A DNA stretch of 55,323 nt from an uncultured bacterium. GTDB lineage: Bacteria; Planctomycetota; UBA1135; GCA-002686595. The notes beneath the pieces are model-generated. The model was not told the DNA's origin. It searched no databases and worked only from the letters and a program-made list of their open reading frames with translations. This document shows positions 7,337 to 15,023 of this stretch, one piece after another (position 1 is the first letter of the stretch; each line of letters begins with the position of its first letter). The stretch covers positions 1-55,323 of the forward strand of contig CALCXM010000049.1 in NCBI GenBank assembly GCA_937905825.1. The letters are read 5' to 3'. The position numbers and the translations under genes were made by a program.

Positions 7337-8602
7337 CTAGACCAGCACGCCCGGCAAGGGGCCTTCTGCATCACCGAAGCGATCCGTGGGGAGGCCGAAG
7401 GCCGTCAGCATAGAGACGTAAAGTTGGCAGAGGGGCGTGCACTTGGGAAAGCGCAAGTGCGCCCCGCCGGCAATTCCCGCTGCTTGCCCGCCAGCCAGCA
7501 GGATCGGTAGGTCCTTCGGATCGTGGCGGTTGCCGTCGCGCAAACCGGAACCGAAGAACACGAGGGTGTTCTCGAGCAAGGATCGACCCCCTTCCGACTG
7601 CGCGTCGAGTCGGCGCAACAATCCCGCCATGCGTTCCACGTGCCAGCGGTTGATGAGTTGGTATTGCGCCATGGACTTCGGATCGTTCTCGTGGTGCGAG
7701 AGCGGGTGGAAGCCGCCTTCGACTCCATCGAGGAAGGAGAAGTCGCGACCGCTGACAGCATTGCCAAACATCAAGCTAGCGAGGCGTGTTGTGTCGGAAG
7801 CGACCGCCAAGGCGATCACGTCGAGCATGGCTTCCACGCGCTCTTCAAAAGCGGCGGGGTCTTGCTCGGGGGCGACCAGCGAAGAGATCGGGTCGATCCG
7901 TTCGATGCGTCGTTCAAGGCCGCGCACGGACTCGAGGTACTCCTCCAACTTGTCGCGGTCCGTGCCACCGATGCTCTTGCGTAGAGCGGCAGCTTCGGCG
8001 GTCACGAGGTCCAGCACGGACTTGCCTTGGGCCAAGGGGCGCGTGGCGCGGAAGAGCCTGTCGAAGGCGCGCCGCGGGCTCGTTTCCTTGGTGGCCGGTT
8101 GGGTGTCCGTGCGCCAAGAAAGGTGCGAGCCATAGACCGTGCTGAAGCCCATGTCGACTGCGTGGCGCACACCTTCCATGCCGAGGGTCAGGGCCGGCAC
8201 TCGCGTTTCATGGCCTCGCAGTCGAGCGGCGTATTGATCGACGGACGTCCCCACGTGCAGATCGCGACCACCCGTCTTGCGAACCGGGGCACCCGACAGC
8301 AGAGCGGTGGTCTTGACGTAGTGACCGTCGCCCGTGTGGCTGTTCTTGTTGCAGAGCCCGGAGAGCACCAGGGTTCGATCGCGGAACTCGGCGAGCGGCG
8401 CTAGTGTTGGGCTGGGAGTCCAATCGGGCCCATCGTCCGCCGGCGTCCAAGCAGAGGGCAACACGCCGTTTGGTTGGAAGAGAAACAGCATGCGCACCGG
8501 TGGCACTTGCGCGGCCGGGGACAAGGCCTCGAACCATGGCAAGGCGAGCGTTGCGCCCGCGGATCGCAGGAAGGTTCGGCGGTTCAGGTTTGGGATTCTC
8601 AT
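7337..8602 (-). CDS. DUF1552 Tat-exported protein
   Basis: 421 residues, DUF1552 (PF07586). It starts with a twin-arginine signal, NRRTFLRSAGATLALP (residues 7-22), so it is exported folded. Family blocks include MLFLFQPNGVLPSAW, LVLSGLCNKNSHTGDGHY, DRLFRA, LVTAEAAALRKSIGGTDRDKL and LENTLVFFGSGLRDGNRH; the last resembles the C-terminal region of DUF1501 sulfatase-fold proteins. Its ATG at 8602 overlaps the stop of the DUF1592 cytochrome gene by 4 nt (ATGA), indicating translational coupling. The pair is a hallmark of Planctomycetota and Verrucomicrobiota; its substrate is unknown. The 23 residues upstream of the chosen start lie inside the preceding gene and lack export character. Confidence 0.9.
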   Translation of the reverse strand: MRIPNLNRRTFLRSAGATLALPWFEALSPAAQVPPVRMLFLFQPNGVLPSAWTPADDGPDWTPSPTLAPLAEFRDRTLVLSGLCNKNSHTGDGHYVKTTALLSGAPVRKTGGRDLHVGTSVDQYAARLRGHETRVPALTLGMEGVRHAVDMGFSTVYGSHLSWRTDTQPATKETSPRRAFDRLFRATRPLAQGKSVLDLVTAEAAALRKSIGGTDRDKLEEYLESVRGLERRIERIDPISSLVAPEQDPAAFEERVEAMLDVIALAVASDTTRLASLMFGNAVSGRDFSFLDGVEGGFHPLSHHENDPKSMAQYQLINRWHVERMAGLLRRLDAQSEGGRSLLENTLVFFGSGLRDGNRHDPKDLPILLAGGQAAGIAGGAHLRFPKCTPLCQLYVSMLTAFGLPTDRFGDAEGPLPGVLV

Positions 8603-10410
8603 CGGGCGCTTCGGCGGTGTTGAAAAGGGTAGCTTTCGACGATGCCGTGCACGAGGGCGCGGGCTTTCCAATCGGCGGCCTGCAGGCGCTGCACGAGTTC
8701 CGCGACCACCGTTTCGTCTGCGGGACCCAGGGGCCGGCCCAGGGCGTAGACGAGCAGCGCTTCGCTGGTTCCGCGAGCGATGCGGGCCGGGTCTTTGAGC
8801 AAGGCATCCTTGAGGTCCAGGATGCCGTCGATTGGGCTTCCATTGGGCAGAACCGCGCTCGCATCGATCGGACCCACGTGATCCTCATCGCGCCAGCGTC
8901 CCACGCCATCGTAGTTCTCGAGGGCAAAGCCCAAGGGATCGATGCGGTCGTGACAACTCGCGCAAGAGGGGTCCGCCCGATGGCGCTCGAGCCGTTGACG
9001 CAAACTCAGTCCGTCCTCTTGCTGATCATCGGCGGGAATGTTCCCCGCGTTCGGCGGTGGCGGTGGGGAAGGGTCCCCAAAGAGACGGTCGAGGATCCAC
9101 GCGCCGCGCACCACGGGGCTCGTTCGCAGGGGTTGCGATGTGACCGTCAGCACGCTCGCCTGGGTCAAGACCCCGCCCCGTCGGCGCGTGCTGAGCTCGA
9201 CCCGGCGCATCTTGCCGCCCGTGACTCCCTCGATGCCGTAGTGCTTGGCGAGCGTCGCGTCGAGGAAGGTCGAGCTCGAGTCCACGAGCTCGAGCAAGCT
9301 GCGATCCTCGCGCACGAGCCCGTCGAAGAACAGCGCGCTCTCTTGGGCCATGGAGTTCTTCAAGCGATCACTCGTGCCTTGGAAACGACGGGTGTCGACG
9401 CCTAGCGTCGCAAGGTCCGCAAAGCCGAGCCAGCGTCCGGCGAAGCGCGTTGCGAGGGACTCGCTGCGCGGGTCGTCGAGCATGCGCTGCACTTGCGCGT
9501 CCAAGACCGAAGGTTCAAACAGCCTGCCCTCGCGAGCGACCGCACGCAACTCATCGTCCGGTGGGGCCGCCCACAGGAAGAACGAGAGGCGCGTGGCGAG
9601 TTCCCAAGAGGAGATGCGCCAGGGCAACTCTTGTTCCTGGTCCGTTTCGATGCGGTACAGGAAATGGGGGGAGAGCAAAACGCTGGCCACCAACGCCCGC
9701 GGGCCTTCTTCTCCATCCAGCAAGGCAGCCCGTGAACTCAGTTCGCTGTCGGAGGCAGGGCGCCGAAAGGCGCGCTCGAGAAACGTCTCCAAGGCCGGGC
9801 CGAGATCCTCGTCGCCAAGCTCACTCACGAGTCCGACTCGCTGCGGCCCGCCTTGGGCTTCGAACACCTCGATCGCATGTTGGGTCGCGTCCAAGAAGAG
9901 CTCGGCGATGCGCGGGGTGACAAACAGCACATCCCCTTGGTTGTCGAAGCCTTCTGAACTCGCATCCTCAGGCAGGTCCGCTTCCACCGCGGCGTCGATT
10001 CCCAAGAGCGCGCGCACAGCGTTGCCAAACTCGTGACGATTCAATCGGCGCAGGGTCGGCCGCCCTGGATCCGGCGCGAGCTTCGCAAGCGCGCTGGTGA
10101 TCCCGGCGATCAGCGCGTCGCGCTGCCGGTCGTTCCAGGATTCGTGCACCAACGGCTCGTCCGCTGGTGGCATTTCTCCGCTACGGACCCGATCCAGCAT
10201 TTCCGCGAGCTGTTCGGGGGGCGCAGCAGAAAGCTCAAAGCCCTCCAAGCTCAGCCGGCCCTTCGGCCGCGCCCCGCCGTGGCAGCTGACGCAGTTGTCC
10301 TTCACAAGCTCCGCAAGCAGCAGCCGGTTCAGGGGCTCTTGGGAGGAACCCGCAACGCCGAGGACGGCGAGCAGGGGCAAAGTGGCGAGCAGCTGGAACA
10401 TCGGCTCCAT
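8599..10410 (-). CDS. Planctomycete-type c-type cytochrome, DUF1587/1595/1592/1588/1585
   Basis: 603 residues with an N-terminal signal peptide (PMFQLLATLPLLAVLGVAG). The first heme site, CVSCHGG at residue ~40, lies in the PSCyt1-like segment. DUF1587 follows (RRLNRHEFGNAVRALLGID, LPEDASSEGFDNQGD), then DUF1595/DUF1592 (ATRLSFFLWAAPPDDEL, FAGRWLGF), DUF1588 with a second heme site (DPSCASCHDRIDPLGFALEN) and DUF1585 (ARIARGTSEALLVYALGRPL). So it is a periplasmic di-heme protein. First gene of a two-gene operon with the DUF1552 gene. Start ATG at 10410 (MEPMFQ); an ATG at 10401 is possible. Electron transfer linked to an unknown oxidation is inferred from the hemes only. Confidence 0.9.
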   Translation of the reverse strand: MEPMFQLLATLPLLAVLGVAGSSQEPLNRLLLAELVKDNCVSCHGGARPKGRLSLEGFELSAAPPEQLAEMLDRVRSGEMPPADEPLVHESWNDRQRDALIAGITSALAKLAPDPGRPTLRRLNRHEFGNAVRALLGIDAAVEADLPEDASSEGFDNQGDVLFVTPRIAELFLDATQHAIEVFEAQGGPQRVGLVSELGDEDLGPALETFLERAFRRPASDSELSSRAALLDGEEGPRALVASVLLSPHFLYRIETDQEQELPWRISSWELATRLSFFLWAAPPDDELRAVAREGRLFEPSVLDAQVQRMLDDPRSESLATRFAGRWLGFADLATLGVDTRRFQGTSDRLKNSMAQESALFFDGLVREDRSLLELVDSSSTFLDATLAKHYGIEGVTGGKMRRVELSTRRRGGVLTQASVLTVTSQPLRTSPVVRGAWILDRLFGDPSPPPPPNAGNIPADDQQEDGLSLRQRLERHRADPSCASCHDRIDPLGFALENYDGVGRWRDEDHVGPIDASAVLPNGSPIDGILDLKDALLKDPARIARGTSEALLVYALGRPLGPADETVVAELVQRLQAADWKARALVHGIVESYPFQHRRSAR

Positions 10411-10624
10411 CCTAGCGCAGCAATCGAGCAACGTCGGGGGGCTTTCCGCCGGCGCAAGTGGCTAGACCTTCAAGACGACTGAAACGAGCCTTTCTATGCT
10501 AGGCGAGCCCATGTGCTTGACTGACAAGGGGTTTGGGGCGCGAGGGATGTTCGCTGCATCGAAAACTTGCGGTTGCCCCGGGACTTCCCGTGGGTGGTAT
10601 GCGAAATAGGTCGCCCGCAATCCT

Positions 10625-11584
10625 ATGTGCCCAATTGGGCCCAAGAATTGCTCCCGATCCCCAGCCCCCAGGACTCCCCCGAACGTGAATATCTCGACCC
10701 GAAAGATCTCTGACATCAAGCTCAACAGTGAGTACTTGCGCGTGGACACGAACGTCAGTTCCCTGATGAAAAGCCTCGATAGCGTTGGCTTGATTCACCC
10801 GGTGACGATCAACGCCGAGGACGAGTTGTTGGCGGGTGCCCGTCGCTTTCAGGCGGCCAAGGGATTGGGCTGGGAGGAGATCACCGTTCACATCGTCGAT
10901 CACGATGCCCTCGTGCAAGAGTTGATTTCGATCGACGAGAACCTCGTGCGTTCGCCGCTCGGTCCGCTCGAGTTGGAGAAGTACCTCAACCGCGGCCGGG
11001 AAATCTACGAGAGCTTGCATCCGCGCGCGAACAAGGTCGACTTGTCCTCCGAGGACCTATCGAGCGAACAGAAGGCCGAGCAGAAGGTGAAGGAAGAAGC
11101 GGACGAGGACTCCTTCGCCGCAGTCACAGCGGAGAAGACAGGCCTCTCGAAGTCGGTGATCAAGGGCGCCATCAAGCGCGACGCCCTAGCTTCGGATGCC
11201 GTGAAGAAGGCCCGCGGTTTGGGGGAGCTGAATGCCACCAAGACCAATGAAATCATCAAGTTGCAGAAGGAGTCCCAGGAAGAAGTCCTGCCCCTGATCG
11301 CGAACTGCAACGCCAAGGACACGCGCCGTATCGTGGCGGCCGCGCGCACGGGTGGCTTGCCCGCCGCCATCGAAGAGAGCGAGAAGGTCGTGCCCCTACC
11401 GCGCGAGTACAGCCAGATGATGTCCCCGATCCGCCGGGTGAACAAATCCATCGACCGCATCCTGGTGGAGGAGCTGCGCTACGACGGCCCAGAGCAACGC
11501 AAGATCAACAACGATCTGATGCGCCTCAAGAACAACCTGGAGCGTTACTTCGAGATGGTGGGAGTGGAGCAGGTCGGGGGCTAG
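10625..11584 (+). CDS. ParB/Spo0J-domain DNA-binding protein, solitary
   Basis: 319 residues if ATG 10625 is used; GTG at 10685 (VNISTRKISDI) would begin directly at the ParB N-terminal domain and is quite possible, since the first 20 residues look low in coding character. The ParB/sulfiredoxin-type nuclease-like domain spans about 22-110: LRVDTNVSSLMKSLDSVGLI, HPVTIN, LLAGARRFQAAKGLGW, SIDENLVRSPL. A helix-turn-helix-like segment follows (TAEKTGLSKSVIKGAIKRD). The C-terminus is helical. No parA is adjacent, so this is a stand-alone ParB-like regulator rather than a partition operon. A 12-bp palindrome, GCCCAATTGGGC, lies at 10629-10640 over the upstream start codon region and could be its operator. 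Confidence 0.82.
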   Translation: MCPIGPKNCSRSPAPRTPPNVNISTRKISDIKLNSEYLRVDTNVSSLMKSLDSVGLIHPVTINAEDELLAGARRFQAAKGLGWEEITVHIVDHDALVQELISIDENLVRSPLGPLELEKYLNRGREIYESLHPRANKVDLSSEDLSSEQKAEQKVKEEADEDSFAAVTAEKTGLSKSVIKGAIKRDALASDAVKKARGLGELNATKTNEIIKLQKESQEEVLPLIANCNAKDTRRIVAAARTGGLPAAIEESEKVVPLPREYSQMMSPIRRVNKSIDRILVEELRYDGPEQRKINNDLMRLKNNLERYFEMVGVEQVGG

Positions 11585-11991
11585 GGGCAGCGCTGCCTAT
11601 CTGGCCAGCCGCGGCGGTCCTGTCGCCTAGCCCGCGTCTGGCTCTAGAACGGGCAAGTCGGCCCAAGAAGCGTGATTTGCACGGCAGCTCGACCGCGAGA
11701 GAGAAAACTCGAAAGGAGACAGGATTTGTTCCTTATGCCGATTCTTGGGATGGCCGACCCAATTCTATTGGCCCTTCCATGGGGCCAGAGGAATCACCCT
11801 TGCAGTCCAAACCTCCACACTCCCGACGGCCCGCCCACAGCGCAGCTGAAGTCAGGCAGCGCCTCGCTTTGGGACCCGCTTTGCTTCCCCATCGGAGTCT
11901 GTGGGGCGCGCGGGATGCGGGAGTTGCGCGAACGCTGGTTGGCACTTCCCCCAACTCGTCCAGAGATCTTGTGGGGGCCGCAAGCTAGCTC
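11585..11991. other. Intergenic region, no gene supported
   Basis: 407 nt between the ParB-like gene and the histidine kinase. AAAGGAGACAGG at about 11709 looks like a ribosome site, but the frame after it has no convincing coding character and runs into the kinase in another frame. No terminator with a U-tract was seen. Confidence 0.4.
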
Positions 11992-14220
11992 ATGTCGATC
12001 AACGGGCACATCGGCACGCTGCTTTGCGTGACCACCATCGCAGGGCTTTTGTTCGGGCTTGTGCTGATCAAGGAGTCGCAGAGTTTGGATGCGGTCCAAG
12101 ATGAGGTGCGTTCAACTCTCGAAGTCGACCAGGGCCTCGATCGGCTTTCGGATGATTTGGATCACTACCTGGCCCTATCCACCCTGGTCCTAGGGGATGA
12201 ACCAGGGCAATTGACAGGAGCCACGGAACACTTCGGCGCGGCCATCCAGCAGAATGCTCAGAACCTCTGGAACACCCAGCAGGCCATTTCTCCTTCCGCC
12301 GAACTCGAGTCGATCGTCATCCAACTGGATGGTCTGCGCAAGCGCATCTCCCGCTTGAATCGCGTTCCAGCCGAGGACCGCGCCCAAGTGCTCGCAGAGT
12401 CCAGGAAGGGCGTCCAGCAAGCCTCTCAAACTCTGCAGGACTTGATGGGCAAGACTCGCATCCAGCTGCACGAGGGTGCTGTTGCCTGCCGAGACCAGGT
12501 GGAGACGGCTCATCGGCATTTCAACGCGATGGGGCTCAACCTCGCAGGGCTCTACCTGGTGACCGTTCTATGTGCCTTCGCGTGGACTTCGCGACGCATG
12601 ATCCGGCCCTTGCGAGCGCTCTCCGATGCGGCGTTGATCGCTTCGGTCGATCAAGACAAGTTCCACTTGGAGGAATCGGGCCCAACGGAAGTGCGCAAGG
12701 TCACGCGCAGCATCACGACCCTGGTGGCTCACCTAGATGAGATGCGTGCCGGTTTGGAGGACCGGGTCTCCGAGCGAACGGCCGAGTTGCAAGAGGCGCT
12801 GAAGGTGAAGTCGGCCTTCTTGGCCAACATGTCCCACGAAATCCGCACGCCCATGAACGGAATGATCGGATTGGCGGAATTGCTCGCCGAGTCCGAACTG
12901 GAAACGGATCAACGCGAGTGCGTGGAGACCATTCAGTCCTCCGGAGCGGTCCTGCTCAACATGATCGACGACATGCTCGGCTACTCGGAAACGGAGTCGG
13001 GGCAACTGCTCTTGGCGCGCCGGCCGGTGGACGTGACCTCTGTGGTCATGGATGTTGGACGCATGATGGCCGTGCAGCTCAAGCCTGAACTCGACCTGTT
13101 CGTCGGAGTCGCCGCCGGTTCAATCTCCAATTTGATCGGAGACGCCCATCGCTTCCGCCAAATCGTGACCAACCTGTTGAGCAACGCCGTGAAATTCACG
13201 GACAAGGGCTTCGTTCGGGTTCATCTAAAAACCAGTGAAGTGGGGGATGGCACCGCCTTGATCGAGTTGACCGTGAAAGACACGGGCATCGGGATTGAAC
13301 AAGTGGCGCTCGAAAAGATGTTCACACCCTTCTCCCAGGTGGACAACAGCAACACGCGCAAGTACGGCGGTGCCGGGATGGGGCTCGCGACTTGCAAGAA
13401 CCTGATTGGTCTGATGAACGGAGAGCTCTCGATTCAGAGCCGCGTCGGCGAAGGCAGTACGTTCAGTTGCCGCTTCTACATGCAAATGGCCGATGGCCCA
13501 GCGCAATACGTGGATGCGCTGATCCTGCGCTTGAGCGGAGAGCTGGCGGATCCAGAGCCGGAAAGAATCCATGCGGTGCTCAGGCCCGCCGACGAACAGA
13601 AGCGCGAAGTCGTGGAGCACACTTCGGAACACTCCGCAGCAAGTTCAGCTGCGGGCGAGGGAAGGGATCTGCTGCAGACCGCGAGGGCTGATGGCCCGGC
13701 CACGCTGCCTGAGGTCGAGATGCCCGCGAGCGAGGACCGGTCCGACGCTGCGGCCAGCAACGAGCCGTCCGAGAACGCCCCAGGCGAGGAACTTACTGCC
13801 CAAATGGGCGCGTCCCACGACCCCGCTGACACCCCGATCCTGGTGGTCGAGGACAATGCGATCAACCGCCTCGTCGTCAGCAAGATGCTCAAGAAGCTGG
13901 GTTACCCGGTGGACTTTGCCGTCGATGGGGAGAAAGCCGTCGAGCAAGCGAAACGAGGAATTCACAAGCTGATCCTGATGGACGTGCACATGCCTGTGAT
14001 GGACGGACTCGAGGCGACCCGCGAGATACGGAAGCTACCGGGCTTCGGCTCCGACGTGGTCATCGTGGCTTTGACGGCCCACGTCTTGGGAGACGCGCGC
14101 CAGCAAACCGTGGATGCGGGCATGGACGACTTCCTTGGCAAGCCGGTCACCATCGGTTCCTTGGAGGAGACGCTCAAGCACTGGCTCGACGCCGAAGAAG
14201 GCCGCTGCAGCGTGGCCTAG
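11992..14220 (+). CDS. Hybrid sensor histidine kinase/response regulator
   Basis: 742-residue membrane kinase. TM1 at ~7-26 and TM2 at ~182-201 enclose a helical periplasmic sensor of about 155 residues. A HAMP-like segment (RRMIRPLRALSDAAL) and coiled coil follow. HisKA has the phospho-acceptor His282 in FLANMSHEIRTPMNGMIGLA. HATPase_c shows the N-box RQIVTNLLSNAVKFT, G1 DTGIGI and G2 GGAGMGLA. A low-complexity Ala/Glu/Ser linker (~500-610) leads to a receiver domain with acceptor Asp664 (LILMDVHMPVMDGLEATREI) and the conserved Thr and Lys (ALTAH, GKPVT). No separate response regulator or target is adjacent, so the output partner is elsewhere. Complete, with no missing catalytic residue. Confidence 0.95.
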   Translation: MSINGHIGTLLCVTTIAGLLFGLVLIKESQSLDAVQDEVRSTLEVDQGLDRLSDDLDHYLALSTLVLGDEPGQLTGATEHFGAAIQQNAQNLWNTQQAISPSAELESIVIQLDGLRKRISRLNRVPAEDRAQVLAESRKGVQQASQTLQDLMGKTRIQLHEGAVACRDQVETAHRHFNAMGLNLAGLYLVTVLCAFAWTSRRMIRPLRALSDAALIASVDQDKFHLEESGPTEVRKVTRSITTLVAHLDEMRAGLEDRVSERTAELQEALKVKSAFLANMSHEIRTPMNGMIGLAELLAESELETDQRECVETIQSSGAVLLNMIDDMLGYSETESGQLLLARRPVDVTSVVMDVGRMMAVQLKPELDLFVGVAAGSISNLIGDAHRFRQIVTNLLSNAVKFTDKGFVRVHLKTSEVGDGTALIELTVKDTGIGIEQVALEKMFTPFSQVDNSNTRKYGGAGMGLATCKNLIGLMNGELSIQSRVGEGSTFSCRFYMQMADGPAQYVDALILRLSGELADPEPERIHAVLRPADEQKREVVEHTSEHSAASSAAGEGRDLLQTARADGPATLPEVEMPASEDRSDAAASNEPSENAPGEELTAQMGASHDPADTPILVVEDNAINRLVVSKMLKKLGYPVDFAVDGEKAVEQAKRGIHKLILMDVHMPVMDGLEATREIRKLPGFGSDVVIVALTAHVLGDARQQTVDAGMDDFLGKPVTIGSLEETLKHWLDAEEGRCSVA

Positions 14221-14360
14221 GCCGTTTGGCTGCGGGCCAAGAAAAACGCCAAGCGCGGTCCGCCTGATCTCGAATTTCCGAAGCGCGCACAGGTGCGGCA
14301 GCCGTTTCCAGGCACACTCTGTCCTTAGGATTCGACGAGGCCCTGACCACGAACGAGCGA

Positions 14361-14999
14361 ATGGGATTGCGAGAGTTCAAGAGCCGTATGTTTGCCAAGT
14401 ACTACGACCGCATGGCGGGCGCGTACGACGAACGGATGCGCGACCAGAAGCGTGAGCTATTGAGTTCCTTGACCGGAACGGTGGTGGAGATCGGTCCGGG
14501 GACGGGGGCGAATCTGAGCCTCTTGCCCAAGGGAGTTGCCTTGATTGGCATCGAACCGAACGAACACATGCATCCTCAGATTCGAGAGAAAGCGCGGGCC
14601 TTGGGGATGGAGGTGGACCTGCGCTTGTTGCCGGTGGGCAAGCTGCCCCTGGAGGACCAGAGCGTGGACGGAGTGCTTTCCACCCTCGTGTTGTGCTCGG
14701 TCCCCGATGTGCCGGCTGCCCTGGAAGAGATCTATCGAGTGCTCAAGCCCGGCGGACAGTTTGTGTTCTGGGAACACGTGATTGCACCAAAGGGGATTCT
14801 GAAGCGGACCTTTCAACACCTGTGGACCCCCGTGCAGCGTTTCTTGGCCGACGGTTGTTGCTGCAATCGGGACTTCGAGAAGTCCCTGCGGGAATCCAGT
14901 TTTGGTGAGACTCAGGTGCACGCCTTCAACATTCCGAAGGACGCGGGACCCCCGTGGATCCGGCCCCATGTTTCCGGCGTCGCGATCCGGCCGAACTAG
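14361..14999 (+). CDS. Class I SAM methyltransferase, METTL7/TMT1-like
   Basis: 212 residues. Rossmann-type methyltransferase with motif I VVEIGPGTGANLSLLP, an acidic residue ending strand 2 (IGIEPN), and DQSVDGVLSTLVLCSVPD plus EIYRVLKPGGQFVFWEHV. The C-terminal part, ADGCCCNRDFEKSLRESSF then PWIRPHVSGVAI, matches the ending I recall for human METTL7A/B (FDGC...R, RPHIYGYAVK), which methylate alkyl thiols. A thiol or small-molecule methyltransferase is therefore more likely than an RNA or quinone one. No partner gene is adjacent. Confidence 0.82.
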   Translation: MGLREFKSRMFAKYYDRMAGAYDERMRDQKRELLSSLTGTVVEIGPGTGANLSLLPKGVALIGIEPNEHMHPQIREKARALGMEVDLRLLPVGKLPLEDQSVDGVLSTLVLCSVPDVPAALEEIYRVLKPGGQFVFWEHVIAPKGILKRTFQHLWTPVQRFLADGCCCNRDFEKSLRESSFGETQVHAFNIPKDAGPPWIRPHVSGVAIRPN

Positions 15000-15023
15000 A
15001 GGCGCGGCCGACAAAGGGCGGGG

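Noticed and set aside
10685..11584. A ParAB chromosome-partition locus or origin region
   Set aside because: No ParA, no DnaA and no cluster of parS-like 16-mers near the gene.
11672..12031. Two short ORFs in the gap before the histidine kinase
   Set aside because: Rich in Pro, Arg and Ser; one overlaps the kinase in another frame; no homology or good start.
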